Shown: positions 43,810 through 53,046, numbered from the stretch's first letter. The stretch is DNA of 64,000 bases from JASGJS01 sp047601185 (GCA_047601185.1 JASGJS010000001.1:930001-994000), one strand, 5' to 3'. A program made the numbers and translations. The notes: a model not told the origin generated them from the letters alone.

Positions 43810-46543
43810 AATGAGAGTTTGGGTCCTCTTTTCCTTAATATTCTTACCGTTAGCGGCATTTGCTGATCTGTCGAGCTTCACCAGCGCGCTGACTTTCTTT
43901 CAGCCACCTCAAGGTGATTATTCCATCAGTTTATTGGAACGCACTTTTGGTACGATCGGTAATGTGTTAAGTGGCCGAGGGAATCAAATTATTGGGATTG
44001 TCCTAGGCGTATTTAATGCGTGCTGGGTCGTTTTGATTGGCTTAGGCATCTTGTTTATCATGTGGGATGCGGTGATCAATGCCGCGCACAGTGGTGACAT
44101 GATGGGCGGCCGCGGTAAAAAAACTGTGTTTATGATCATCCGTGTTTGCATCGGGTTCAGCTTAGTGGTTCCCAGCAATTCAACCGGCTACTCCTTAGCG
44201 CAAAATATTGTGATGTGGGTCGTGGTGCAAGGGGTGGGCTTGGCCGATAAGGTCAATAACGAAGTCTACGACTACCTCAAAGTCGGTGGCTCTGTCTTCA
44301 CCCAAAAACCGTCCACAGGCAATGAAATCAATACCTTAATGCCGGCAGCTTCGCAAGTGTTAGCGTCCGAAATCTGTATGTACAAGTTGCAGGCGATTAC
44401 GCAGCAACAGGCACAGAAAGATAAAGATATTATTGATAATATTGAAGATGGTACCGGTATTGTCAATCCACCTACCGATCAAGGCGCCATTGGCTACAGT
44501 GTCAATGCCAATCCGAATAGTTTATCGGGCTCCATCACCTTTGGTAGTTTGAATAAAGACTACAATCCGAATAATCCAAGTAGCAAGCGCTATAACGATG
44601 AATGTGGCAGCATTAGCTGGATGCCGGCCAGTATCGACTTTGGGCTGAGCTTAAGCGAAACCCAAAAACTCAGAAAAGCTTTATCCGCTTACATGCAAGC
44701 CGGATCGACAGAGATGGTGTTAAATCTGTTGCCCGTCGCGCGTGAAGTGGCTGCTGTGAATCCTAATTCCAGTAAAGCTTCAGAAAACTATACGGCTTTA
44801 TCTGAAAATGGCTCTAATATCATGGCGGGTTCGGGTATCAGTTATGCGACCTTGGTCGATCCTACCCGTAGAGCGGCTGGTATGGCGAATTTTGAAGACA
44901 TGAAGGCGCAGATCGAGCGGCTGCATCAAAAAGGCTGGTTCTTTACGCCGATTATGATGATGTCTTCGGGTTTAAATAATATCCCGCAACAGAGTGTGGA
45001 GCTTTATGCCCCCACGACAGCTGAGGCTAAATTAGATGAACCGACCGGTGTCTTAAAAACCATCAGTTCAGAATCTTTAGATGAAATTAAAACGGCGGTA
45101 GGTCGCATCACCATCGATGATTATGCGAGCAAGGCTAAGGTCTATTTGGATAAATATGACCAAAACAATGCCTGGTCAGGATTGAATCTAGGAAACACCG
45201 GCATTTACAATCCAGCCGATCCTAATACAGGAACGGGTACCGATAAAATCCTCGAAGGCGCAGCAGATGTGATGAGCTGGGGGATTGGGACCATGGGTAA
45301 CCTGGTTGGAGGCGGTATGTCGATTATTGGCGGTACTTTGAAAGGTATCGATGCCATATCGATGGGCGCAATACCTGGCATGGGTAGCATGATCGGCACC
45401 ATTGATTATGCTGAGTCTTATATTAAAGATGAATCCAAGAGTGCGGCTAAAGGCTTAAGTGATGCCATGTATAGCTTTACCTCTGGAACCTACCGTCAGC
45501 TAGCGGTTAAGGGCGGTTTGTCAGGTCAAATCGTCAGCTTGAGCAATCAAGTCGGCCCAATTGGTTATCTGTTTACCGTGATCTCGACGGCTTTAATTGG
45601 GGAAAGTTTAGACGTGATGGAACGCAATCTATTCCAAAGCGACGTCAATGCCCTAGCAGGTGTCGTGGGTATGGGTAGAGACTTTATGAGAAACTCGATT
45701 GAGTCTTTATTCAAAGTCGGTAATTTCGTGATGTGGTGGAGCACGGTGAGCTTCGGATTAAAAGCCATGTCCAGCATTCCTTACTTAGGGGCCGCTGCAG
45801 GTTTCTTAGGAGGCAAAATCGGTGAAGCCGCTGCACCTTTGATCATAGGCTTCGCGATGTTCCATATCAGCTTATCGATGATCATCTTAGGCTGTGGGCT
45901 ATTGTTGTACTTAATCATACCATTGACTTACATTTTGACCTTCGCGGCAGTGTGTTTACGCTGGATTGGGATGGTGTTCCTCAATGTGATGGCAGCGCCC
46001 GTGTTCTGCTTTAACTTAATCCGTACTGACTCGGATGGGTTAATCGGTAAAGGGGAAGCGTTCTTAACGGATTTAGTCAAAACCGCCTTAACACCCGCTG
46101 TTTTGGCAATTGGCGCCGTAGTGTTCTTGCTGCTGTTCAATATCGGTTATATGGTGATTTCAGCGATCTTTGGGGAGTTTTTATCCGCGCTGGTCCAGAT
46201 CAATCACTCTTACATCATACCGATTGTGATTGCAGCGATGTTGATGATCTTTGCCTTAGCGATGATGCATATCACCACGATATTGTCGAATCTGTGTACG
46301 GTTGAATTTGTGAACTCAGTCGGTCAAGCCGTGGGTCATGGATTCCAGCAGCTGCACGAACAGACACCGCACCACGAATTGCGACATGTTGGTCAAGGTG
46401 TGGGTGGTCAAGCCGGTCAAACCATGCAAGGACCTGCGCTTAATAAAGGTATGCCAGGCGGTGGTCAGCAAGGTGGGGCTGGTGGGCAGCAATCACAGCC
46501 GCAACCGGAAAAACCCAGACCGCGTAGGAAGGGTAAAGGTTAG
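43799..46543 (+). CDS. dotA: Dot/Icm polytopic membrane protein DotA
   Basis: Central polytopic inner-membrane protein of the secretion system, needed for substrate export. 914 residues (Legionella DotA about 1048). Signal-like N terminus (PLAAFADLSSF), helices near 70-95, a large periplasmic domain (about 130-560) and six or so C-terminal helices (IIGFAMFHISLSMIILGCGL, YIIPIVIAAMLMIFALAM). The tail is Gly/Gln-rich and basic (GGGQQGGAGGQQSQPQPEKP). The start overlaps icmV. An R2 copy follows the stop. Confidence 0.94.
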   Translation: MTSKMRVWVLFSLIFLPLAAFADLSSFTSALTFFQPPQGDYSISLLERTFGTIGNVLSGRGNQIIGIVLGVFNACWVVLIGLGILFIMWDAVINAAHSGDMMGGRGKKTVFMIIRVCIGFSLVVPSNSTGYSLAQNIVMWVVVQGVGLADKVNNEVYDYLKVGGSVFTQKPSTGNEINTLMPAASQVLASEICMYKLQAITQQQAQKDKDIIDNIEDGTGIVNPPTDQGAIGYSVNANPNSLSGSITFGSLNKDYNPNNPSSKRYNDECGSISWMPASIDFGLSLSETQKLRKALSAYMQAGSTEMVLNLLPVAREVAAVNPNSSKASENYTALSENGSNIMAGSGISYATLVDPTRRAAGMANFEDMKAQIERLHQKGWFFTPIMMMSSGLNNIPQQSVELYAPTTAEAKLDEPTGVLKTISSESLDEIKTAVGRITIDDYASKAKVYLDKYDQNNAWSGLNLGNTGIYNPADPNTGTGTDKILEGAADVMSWGIGTMGNLVGGGMSIIGGTLKGIDAISMGAIPGMGSMIGTIDYAESYIKDESKSAAKGLSDAMYSFTSGTYRQLAVKGGLSGQIVSLSNQVGPIGYLFTVISTALIGESLDVMERNLFQSDVNALAGVVGMGRDFMRNSIESLFKVGNFVMWWSTVSFGLKAMSSIPYLGAAAGFLGGKIGEAAAPLIIGFAMFHISLSMIILGCGLLLYLIIPLTYILTFAAVCLRWIGMVFLNVMAAPVFCFNLIRTDSDGLIGKGEAFLTDLVKTALTPAVLAIGAVVFLLLFNIGYMVISAIFGEFLSALVQINHSYIIPIVIAAMLMIFALAMMHITTILSNLCTVEFVNSVGQAVGHGFQQLHEQTPHHELRHVGQGVGGQAGQTMQGPALNKGMPGGGQQGGAGGQQSQPQPEKPRPRRKGKG

Positions 46544-46554
46544 GGGGGAAAAGC

Positions 46555-46722
46555 AGCGGGCTAGCAGCCCGCGCTCCCAAGCTCGAGCCTCATCCAGGTT
46601 AGAGCGATCGTCAAACATTGGAGTTCTTTCGCTCACCCTAAAGCTTAAGAAGGCAGCAAACCCTCCTTTGGCGCTTTACAACGAATGGCGCAAGATTTGG
46701 GAGCGCGGGCTGCTAGCCCGCT
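46555..46722. repeat. R2 repeat, complete copy
   Basis: Full R2 in the 188-bp gap between convergent dotA and dotB, with TAGCA-type hairpins at both ends. Paired ends could serve as a bidirectional terminator. Confidence 0.9.
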
Positions 46723-46731
46723 GCTTTACTT

Positions 46732-47862
46732 TTACCGATGCACCAACTCCCCCGACCTCGCCATCTTCGCCATCAACTGATACTCCCGCTCTCCAATCAA
46801 CCCTTCTTCATATTTCTGTTGAGCATCCACAATCATCGGTTGACCTTTGGTATTCACCAATTGCCGCGTCATCGCAGTCACCCGTTCAGGGTCGACACTG
46901 AGCAGTTGATCTCGTACATCCTCATCAAACACCAAATATTCCCGTAGCGCCACGCGCTTGCCTTCCACGCTGGGCACCAGTTTTTGCCAGATAATCAGCC
47001 GCAGGGTCTCAATAATATCAATGGTTCTGCCTTGTAATTCTTCAGGCGGAAATGCGCCGACCAAACGACGGACGGTTTCCGCCACCCCGTTACTATGTAC
47101 GGTGGTATAAACCGGGTGACCTGTTAACGCTGCCTCAAGCACCGCGCTAATCGTTTCCGTATCCCGCGATTCCCCCACCAAAATTAACCTCGGCTTGCGG
47201 CGCAGGGCATTGCGTACCCCATCGGCAAAGGAGGGCAGGTGTAACGGAATTTCTGACTGACTAATAACAGCTGTCGGTCGCTTGACATTATCAAACACAA
47301 ATTCAATCGGTGCTTCGTAGGTTAAAATTTTGCGATTGCTGTCGGGGTCTTGCGCGATGTCTTTGATGATAGAAGCTAATAAAGTGCTTTTGCCTGATCC
47401 TGTCGCACCGGTGACATATACCACGCCATCTTCCGGTTTAATGGCCTCTAAAATCGCCTGTGGTAACCCCAGCGTCTCTAAATCGGGAGGATAAGTGGGA
47501 ATAGTGCGTAACGTGAGTTGGATACCGTGATGGCCTTCCACTTGACAGCCTGTCCCATTGACACGATAGCGAAAGCGGCTGCCGCGGCTGGGTCGAAATT
47601 CAAAGTGGGTATCAACATCCTGCCCGCTTAAAATCTGCGTGTTGCCGTTGGGGCCGTAAATGGCGTTCAGAAATTCAATCACTTCGCTATTGGTTAAATG
47701 GCGTTTGGTGATTTTATACAGCTTGCCATAGACCTCGATAATAATCGGCTCAGCGGTTTGAATGGTGATATCGGAGGCGCCTTGCTCGGTGCAATACGCG
47801 AGTAGCTCTTCGAGATGGTCCGCGGTAAAACGGTGCGGTTCATGAGGATATTTTTTTTGCAT
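46732..47862 (-). CDS. dotB: Dot/Icm ATPase DotB
   Basis: Hexameric VirB11/PilT-like ATPase at the cytoplasmic base of the apparatus, 376 residues (Legionella 377). N-terminal domain to about 130; Walker A GATGSGKST at 152-160; Asp box RKILTYEAPIEF; Walker B LILVGESRD; His box ALTGHPVYTTVHS. It is downstream of dotDC but separated from dotC by two R2 copies, so it may have its own promoter. Confidence 0.96.
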   Translation of the reverse strand: MQKKYPHEPHRFTADHLEELLAYCTEQGASDITIQTAEPIIIEVYGKLYKITKRHLTNSEVIEFLNAIYGPNGNTQILSGQDVDTHFEFRPSRGSRFRYRVNGTGCQVEGHHGIQLTLRTIPTYPPDLETLGLPQAILEAIKPEDGVVYVTGATGSGKSTLLASIIKDIAQDPDSNRKILTYEAPIEFVFDNVKRPTAVISQSEIPLHLPSFADGVRNALRRKPRLILVGESRDTETISAVLEAALTGHPVYTTVHSNGVAETVRRLVGAFPPEELQGRTIDIIETLRLIIWQKLVPSVEGKRVALREYLVFDEDVRDQLLSVDPERVTAMTRQLVNTKGQPMIVDAQQKYEEGLIGEREYQLMAKMARSGELVHR

Positions 47863-47886
47863 AAGTTAAATTTGTAAAAAACATTA

Positions 47887-48034
47887 AGCGGGCTAGCAGC
47901 CCGCGCTCCCAGGGGCTCGAGCTTCATTTAAGTTAAAGCTATCGTTAAAGATTCACGTTCTTTCGTTCAACCCTAAAGTTTAAGAAGCAGAAGACCATCA
48001 CTTGGGCTCCTTACAACGAATGGCGCAAGATTTG
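47887..48034. repeat. R2 repeat, truncated at right end
   Basis: Starts with a normal end hairpin but stops at GCGCAAGATTTGG without the terminal hairpin; a second copy begins 7 bp later. Confidence 0.85.
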
Positions 48035-48041
48035 GTAAAGC

Positions 48042-48211
48042 AGCGGGCTAGCAGCCCGCGCTCCCAGATGCTAGCCCCTTTTAATTTTAAGCGACCGCTA
48101 AACTTTGGAATTCTTTCGTTCAACCCAAAAGCCTCAGAAGGCAGAAAATTATTTCTTAGGCGCTCTACAACGCATGGCGCAAAACTTGGGAGCGCGGGCA
48201 GCTTGCCCGCT
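48042..48211. repeat. R2 repeat, complete copy, tandem to the previous one
   Basis: Left hairpin TAGCA type, right hairpin AGCTT type; ends 16 bp before the dotC stop codon. Confidence 0.9.
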
Positions 48212-48227
48212 TAAAAAGCCTCTGCCT

Positions 48228-49073
48228 CTACTCAGGTGGAGCACCATCACTGAGTGTTTTAGTCCCCTCAGTCCCTTGTTCTCGAATCGCCCCTTCCGTC
48301 CCCGGCAGCACTATCGCCCGCCATTGTTTACTATCCGGCACTAACCGAGAAGTTGCCGTAATTCTTAGCACCTGATCATTAATGCGAATTTGATTATCAT
48401 CCCCCGTCACACCCAAATCGGTTTTAGCCACATACGGCGGCGTGACCATTTTTTGTGCTAACAACACCCGATACAACACCATCCCATTCAGATCCCGTTT
48501 TAATCGCCCCATATTCGCGGAAAAAATCTGATTGGCTTGATCGATGCCATTTTTCCAACCAACCGCCACCGCATCATTCCAAATTTTGCGCTCTTCATCC
48601 GTTCTGGGTAACAGCGCGTTGCTGGGCTTTTCGGGTGGTTTATAATCCATCAATAAATAGTCGCGCCAGGTGGGAGGCGCCGTGACAAAACGCGGTGGGC
48701 TTTCAATTTTATACACCTGATCTGCCAAGCGGATGGTCTCGGGGTTATCGAGATTCAACGGATCGCGGCCGGTGGTTAATACGGGGGGTAACACATCATG
48801 TTCTAGTAATAAAGCGCGGAAATTAAAGGTCGCATCGAGCGCGCGTTCATTTTGCTCTAACATTTTATTAATGTGTTCCGAGGACCACGCTAAAGCGCTT
48901 TGCGCGGCCAATGTCGTCGCGGTGTCACGCATGGCATCGCAGCGCAAGTGCGACAGTTCACCATTGGATTCATCGACGGGATAGCCGTTGATATCGCTGG
49001 GTGGGGGTTGTTTTTTGGCGCAGCCACTCACAACCATCAGGATTGCCAGTAATAACACAGAAATTTTCTGCAT
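48228..49073 (-). CDS. dotC: Dot/Icm outer membrane lipoprotein DotC
   Basis: Lipoprotein of the outer membrane core complex, with DotD needed to place DotH. 281 residues (Legionella DotC about 303). Lipobox MVVSGC (Cys near 17). The body has ALAWSSEHINKMLEQNERALDATFNF and PPTWRDYLLMDYKPPEKP, the latter highly DotC-like, then DEERKIWNDAVAVGWKNGIDQA. It lies 17 bp after dotD. Confidence 0.94.
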   Translation of the reverse strand: MQKISVLLLAILMVVSGCAKKQPPPSDINGYPVDESNGELSHLRCDAMRDTATTLAAQSALAWSSEHINKMLEQNERALDATFNFRALLLEHDVLPPVLTTGRDPLNLDNPETIRLADQVYKIESPPRFVTAPPTWRDYLLMDYKPPEKPSNALLPRTDEERKIWNDAVAVGWKNGIDQANQIFSANMGRLKRDLNGMVLYRVLLAQKMVTPPYVAKTDLGVTGDDNQIRINDQVLRITATSRLVPDSKQWRAIVLPGTEGAIREQGTEGTKTLSDGAPPE

Positions 49074-49090
49074 AAAGCGGCCTGTCTAGA

Positions 49091-49591
49091 TTAAAAATTG
49101 CGGTAGCGCAGTTCAATCGTTCTGCGGCTGGGGTAAATTTGTACGTCGGCTTTTTTGTCAGCTTGATAATCGATGTCGCGTAAAATATCGGCAATGGGCA
49201 TATTATTGTCGTAAATTTGGACGATGACGGGAATGGAAGGCCGATTACCAATCACGCGATATTTGTAGTTCCCAGCGGCCGCAAGCTTAGCGACTAACGG
49301 CTCAATCGGCCCGGTCCAATCCACGGAAGCCGGAATGCCTAACCCAATCGCATACGGGTTAGGCGCTGGCGGAATTTTCGCCTCGGGATGAATGGCTTTT
49401 TCAATCGCCGATAATCTGTTCAAAGAGTTGCTGACGGAGGCGGCGGATTCGCTTAAGCTGATGCGGGCGTTTTGGGCGCCGAGATCAAAGGGGGCATAAG
49501 CAATGGTGTCGTTCGGCACCCGTTTGGGGGTTGCGCAACCCGAGACCAATGAAAATAAGACACAGATGACAGCAAGATGTTGTTTCTTCAT
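49091..49591 (-). CDS. dotD: Dot/Icm outer membrane lipoprotein DotD
   Basis: Lipoprotein of 166 residues (Legionella 163). Lipobox SLVSGC near 19; Ser-rich helical linker (LSESAASVSNSLNRLSAIEKA); C-terminal secretin-N0-like domain (VDWTGPIEPLVAKLAAAGNYKYRVIG, DNNMPIADILRDIDYQA). First gene of dotDC(B), with a good sigma-70 promoter upstream. Confidence 0.93.
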   Translation of the reverse strand: MKKQHLAVICVLFSLVSGCATPKRVPNDTIAYAPFDLGAQNARISLSESAASVSNSLNRLSAIEKAIHPEAKIPPAPNPYAIGLGIPASVDWTGPIEPLVAKLAAAGNYKYRVIGNRPSIPVIVQIYDNNMPIADILRDIDYQADKKADVQIYPSRRTIELRYRNF

Positions 49592-49623
49592 GTCCTTTGA
49601 ATCCGTCAGAGAGTGAAGACTTG

Positions 49624-49652
49624 ATATTAGCCGCTTGACTAGGCGGCGTCAA
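49624..49652 (-). promoter_or_regulatory. Sigma-70-type promoter of dotDC
   Basis: On the minus strand: -35 TTGACG (49647-49652), 17-bp spacer, -10 TAATAT (49624-49629). The start codon is about 33 nt after the -10. There is no PmrA-type box here. Confidence 0.65.
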
Positions 49653-49666
49653 CTTTTTGCTTTTTA

Positions 49667-49834
49667 AGCGGGCTAGCAGCCCGCGCTCCCAGGCTCGAGT
49701 TTGATTCAAGTTAAAGCTATCGTCGAATATTGAGGTTCTTTCATACAATCACAAACCTTAGAAGGCAGAAACAATCCCTTGAGCTCTTTACCACGAATGG
49801 CGCAAAACTTGGGAGCGCGGGCTGCTAGCCCGCT
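49667..49834. repeat. R2 repeat, complete copy
   Basis: Full R2 between the divergent dotD and icmT promoters, insulating them. Confidence 0.9.
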
Positions 49835-49841
49835 TAACACA

Positions 49842-49878
49842 ATGAGCATTTGCTCATCTTCTAAACAATGCGTATAAT
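49842..49878 (+). promoter_or_regulatory. icmTS promoter with palindrome over the -35 box
   Basis: ATGAGCA-TT-TGCTCAT is a perfect 16-bp palindrome (49842-49857). It overlaps the -35 TTGCTC (49850-49855), followed by a 17-bp spacer and TATAAT (49873-49878). The palindrome looks like an operator for a dimeric repressor. There is no PmrA-type box. Confidence 0.55.
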
Positions 49879-49907
49879 TTACTCAGTTATTTTGGGGAAT
49901 TTGACCT

Positions 49908-50165
49908 ATGAACACACCGTATTCTGGCGCACATTGGCGAGATTCTGCCCGTTCTCCCTTATTATATTTCGTCGACGCCCGAGCGGTTTTCCCCATCGTC
50001 TTATGGTTATTGCATCTACGCGTGTGGACCTTCGTTTTAGCCCTAGCCGTTACGGTGTTTCTAACGATTTTAAACTATTATGGTTTCAGCGTTGCGGTGT
50101 TCGGACGTTGGCTGCGCACCACGCTCGCCGGTCGCCGTAAAACCGCTTCTCCTTGGTGGATTTAA
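49908..50165 (+). CDS. icmT: Dot/Icm protein IcmT
   Basis: Small inner-membrane component, 85 residues (Legionella IcmT 86). HWRDSARSPLLYFVDARAVFP at the N terminus, two membrane helices, then FGRWLRTTLAGRRKTA with the conserved basic tail ending PWWI. In Legionella IcmT is needed for pore formation and egress. It lies 3 bp before icmS. Confidence 0.94.
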   Translation: MNTPYSGAHWRDSARSPLLYFVDARAVFPIVLWLLHLRVWTFVLALAVTVFLTILNYYGFSVAVFGRWLRTTLAGRRKTASPWWI

Positions 50166-50168
50166 TCT

Positions 50169-50507
50169 ATGGAATTGGATAAAGCCTTAATCCAGCTCGC
50201 AAAATCGTTGAAAGTCCGGTTTTCTTTCAACGGGAAGCCCATCGCATATGAGGAAGTGTTCTCCAAAACGGGATTATTACCAGGTATCGCCAAACGCGCA
50301 GACCAATTAAGCTCTTTGTGTTTGGGGTATGGAATTGGGGTTAGTTTTGATGAGGCGGAAAAGACGCTATTGGGTAATGAAGTCAAATTTGATGATGTGA
50401 CGCCCGGGGTGTTGCGTCTGCTTTGCATGACGGACGTGCTGATGGAGTTGATTAAAGCCTCAGGCTCTAAGGAGCTTGTGTCGTTGGATGAGCTGATGTA
50501 TGACTGA
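50169..50507 (+). CDS. icmS: Dot/Icm adaptor/chaperone IcmS
   Basis: Acidic cytoplasmic adaptor, 112 residues (Legionella 114), which with IcmW loads a subset of effectors on the DotL coupling complex. EVFSKTGLLPGIAKRADQL, LCLGYGIG and TPGVLRLLCMTDVLMELI are almost invariant in the family, and the C terminus SLDELMYD is identical to typical IcmS. An R2 copy follows after 21 bp; the downstream gene has its own PmrA-type promoter. Confidence 0.96.
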   Translation: MELDKALIQLAKSLKVRFSFNGKPIAYEEVFSKTGLLPGIAKRADQLSSLCLGYGIGVSFDEAEKTLLGNEVKFDDVTPGVLRLLCMTDVLMELIKASGSKELVSLDELMYD

Positions 50508-50528
50508 TAAGCTATTCGCGGGAAAAGC

Positions 50529-50696
50529 AGCGGGCTAGCAGCCCGCGCTCCCAAATCTTGCGCCATTCGTGGTAAAGCGCCCAAGGGATGGTTTCTGCCT
50601 TCTTAAGCTTTTGGGTTGAATGAAAGGCTTCGATGTTTGACGATGGCTTTAACTTGAATCAAGCTCGAGCCTGGGAGCGCGGGCTGCTAGCCCGCT
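50529..50696. repeat. R2 repeat, complete copy
   Basis: Full R2 separating icmTS from the icmQ operon; orientation with AAATCTTGCGCC at the left end. Confidence 0.9.
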
Positions 50697-50783
50697 GCTT
50701 TTCCCCGTATTTTGCTATTTATTTTCAAATAAACCGTAAAATACCCTAAAAACCACTTATTTTTGTTCCATGTATTTGAATTC

Positions 50784-50816
50784 TTTAATGTTACCTTAAG
50801 GTGGCAGTGCTATGAT
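50784..50816 (+). promoter_or_regulatory. PmrA-type box and -10 of the icmQ operon
   Basis: TTTAATGTT (50784), 2 bp, CTTAAGGTG (50795), 7 bp, TATGAT (50811-50816). Half-site period 11 bp and -10 offset 16 bp, as in the other PmrA-type promoters of this window. Confidence 0.72.
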
Positions 50817-50889
50817 GGCTGTGTTGTAAGAGAGGAGTCTCAGGTTAACCAATCAACGTAAATATTAGATAACAATGGGAGCTTTTGAC

Positions 50890-51180
50890 ATGTCGAGTCC
50901 GATTCAAGGTGGTAACCGTATTAATAATCCAAGAAAACCGCTAGATGTCACAGAAGAAGCCAGCAGACAACTTGGAGCAATGGCGGATGTAGCGGAAAAA
51001 GCACTAGCCGCAAAAAAAACCAGCATGACCCTCTTTGCTGATGACGCTACCACTAAAACCGTGAATGCCATCTCGGATTTGAATAACAAGGTGAAAGGTA
51101 TCGCGAATAAAGTGAGCGAAGCTTTCCATCAACACCATGTGTCGGAGCATGAATCCTATAGCCCAAGTCGACCACGATAA
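50890..51180 (+). CDS. Small protein in the icmR position, probable functional IcmR homologue (FIR)
   Basis: Protein of 96 residues without membrane segment, located exactly where Legionella has icmR: between icmS and icmQ, 17 bp before icmQ. Known FIR proteins are unrelated in sequence between species but bind IcmQ and keep it from forming pores. The predicted structure is mostly two amphipathic helices (SRQLGAMADVAEKALAAKK; VNAISDLNNKVKGIANKVSEAF) with polar ends, which is FIR-like. The start at 50890 has GGGAG 8 bp upstream; an ATG at 50875 would add five residues without a ribosome site. The function is inferred from synteny. Confidence 0.7.
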   Translation: MSSPIQGGNRINNPRKPLDVTEEASRQLGAMADVAEKALAAKKTSMTLFADDATTKTVNAISDLNNKVKGIANKVSEAFHQHHVSEHESYSPSRPR

Positions 51181-51197
51181 CGAGTGAATAGTTTAAC

Positions 51198-51836
51198 ATG
51201 GCCACAGATTTAATTGATCATCATGAAGTTCGCAAGCTTTTAACGGATGCGATTGATACCGCTTTAGTGCAAGGTAATTGGGAATCCAGTTTACTGTTCA
51301 AGAATATGCACAAACGGTTGTTGGCCATGCGCGCTTTTGTTGTCGAGCAATTGACAGAAGCTGCACCTGCTGAAGAGACATTATTAGAAAAAGTCGATGA
51401 TGACGCATTTTGGTTAGAGAATGGCTATCAACCGGTTTATTTGGCTTTATACCAAACCGATGGACATAAACTCAATAACTGGAATGGAGCATTAGCCAGT
51501 TTAAAGAATTATTGTGTGAGCAGGCCCGCTTATATCCAAGAAGAACATGTGAGCGAGTTGGTCAGATCGAAGCGAAGCCGTAACGAAGCTTACATTAAAG
51601 TATGGGTAAAATCAGAAGATGTGGTGACCACCACTGCGATGATAGATCGCTTTGGGCATGAGGTCATTACCATTAAAGAAAACAGTGCCCGCGCTGAAAA
51701 TATTATTAAGTTTTATCATGATAATGAAGAATACCGTTTTAAGGAAAACCAGTTAATATTACAAGAAAAATCTCAACAAAAAGGGTTAAGTAGTGCTACC
51801 CCTTCTTGGATGAAAAAATCCGCAGCAGGTGGGTAA
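51198..51836 (+). CDS. icmQ: Dot/Icm protein IcmQ
   Basis: Cytoplasmic protein with membrane-permeabilising activity held in check by IcmR-type partners. 212 residues (Legionella 191). N-terminal helical domain (WESSLLFKNMHKRLLAMRAFV), then a linker and a C-terminal NAD-binding-like domain (VYLALYQTDGHKLNNWNGALASL, EAYIKVWVKSEDV). The extra length is mostly a polar C-terminal tail. It is the second gene of a PmrA-box operon. Confidence 0.9.
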   Translation: MATDLIDHHEVRKLLTDAIDTALVQGNWESSLLFKNMHKRLLAMRAFVVEQLTEAAPAEETLLEKVDDDAFWLENGYQPVYLALYQTDGHKLNNWNGALASLKNYCVSRPAYIQEEHVSELVRSKRSRNEAYIKVWVKSEDVVTTTAMIDRFGHEVITIKENSARAENIIKFYHDNEEYRFKENQLILQEKSQQKGLSSATPSWMKKSAAGG

Positions 51837-51903
51837 GCGAGCTTTTTAGAATTTCTAAAACACTATTAATTTTTTAATCATTTTATTTTTATAGGTACTG
51901 TCA

Positions 51904-53046
51904 ATGTCACGTCAAGCCCAAGGCAACCAAGATAACTCACTCGATGGCTTAATTTTAGCCATGTGTGTGGTATTTTTGGCCGTCGTCATTTGGTATTTTG
52001 GCGGCCCACATTTTATCCCGGTGATTTATCACATTAAAGATTATGAAATCACCGCAATCCGTTTCGTCATCGAGAAATGGAACATATTAACTTATCACTT
52101 AACATTTTTGCCGCATATCAACGCCACAAAGTTATTTGATCTGCAAACCAGCATTCAGACTAACAATATCAGTCTCAGTTATAGCGTGCTGACCGACACA
52201 TTAGACCAGGTGGGTCAATACACCCGTTTTGTGTTTTGTCCGATTTTATTAGCGTTGGGCGTGTGGCTCTATTTTAAAAATGTCACGCTCAAAATGCGCA
52301 ACGTGTTCAATATGAATACGATGAAAACGTTAGAGCAGCATAATTGGCCGCAGATTGCGCCGGTGGTGGGATTAAACTTAGTGAAAGAAGATATTCACAA
52401 AGGTCCGTGGGCCATGTCGCAAACGCCGATGCAATTTTGTAAGCATCATAACTTATTATTAGAAAATAAAAATGAAGAAACGCAACAAGTCACCGTCAGC
52501 CTGTTAAAACAGGAAGCCCAACAAGTTTTCGTTTTGCAATTAGGGCCATTATGGGGTGATATTAATGCGTTACCGTTGCACATGAAAGCCTTATTTGCAG
52601 CTTTTGCGGCTTGCGCGAATCAAGATCGCGACGCAGCCTTTAAATTATTGCAACATATCGACGTGACGTTCGCGGCGGGTAAAGTGGATTTTGCCGGAAC
52701 GCACGAATTATTACAAAAACATTTGAACAGTAAAGTGGTGTTAAAAGTCTTGCAAAAACATGCGTATTTATTCACGGTGATGCCTTCCATGTTGGAATTG
52801 GCGCGAACCGATGGCGTGTTTGCAAGCAGCGAATTTTTATGGTTAAAAGCGATGAATCGACGTTTGTGGTATGTGTTAAACAGCGTCGGTCGTCAAACGG
52901 CGGTTCCTGAAGCAGCGGGTCCTTTTGCACATTGGCTCGCCGAAAGGAAATGGGGTGGCGGTTTACGTACCCCGATGGTGGAAGAAGCCGTCAAAGCGTT
53001 AGAAGTCGCTTTAGCTGACATTATTTACGAACCGGAAGAAGAGTAG
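51904..53046 (+). CDS. icmP: Dot/Icm coupling-complex protein IcmP (DotM)
   Basis: Inner-membrane member of the type IV coupling complex that recognises acidic Glu-rich signals of effectors. 380 residues (Legionella 376). Membrane helices near 15-35 and 105-122; large cytoplasmic domain with PMQFCKHHNLL, LGPLWGDINALPLHMKALFAAFAA and SSEFLWLKAMNRRLWYVLNSVGRQ, all typical of DotM. It starts 67 bp after icmQ and ends 1 bp before icmO. Confidence 0.95.
   Translation: MSRQAQGNQDNSLDGLILAMCVVFLAVVIWYFGGPHFIPVIYHIKDYEITAIRFVIEKWNILTYHLTFLPHINATKLFDLQTSIQTNNISLSYSVLTDTLDQVGQYTRFVFCPILLALGVWLYFKNVTLKMRNVFNMNTMKTLEQHNWPQIAPVVGLNLVKEDIHKGPWAMSQTPMQFCKHHNLLLENKNEETQQVTVSLLKQEAQQVFVLQLGPLWGDINALPLHMKALFAAFAACANQDRDAAFKLLQHIDVTFAAGKVDFAGTHELLQKHLNSKVVLKVLQKHAYLFTVMPSMLELARTDGVFASSEFLWLKAMNRRLWYVLNSVGRQTAVPEAAGPFAHWLAERKWGGGLRTPMVEEAVKALEVALADIIYEPEEE

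Noticed and set aside
46338..46901. 187-residue frame spanning dotA end, R2 and dotB end
   Set aside because: It crosses two real genes and a repeat (LALYNEWRKIWERGLLAR is R2); not a gene.
51837..51903. PmrA-type box upstream of icmP
   Set aside because: Two TTAA motifs occur but 8 bp apart instead of 11, and no -10 lies at the correct distance.
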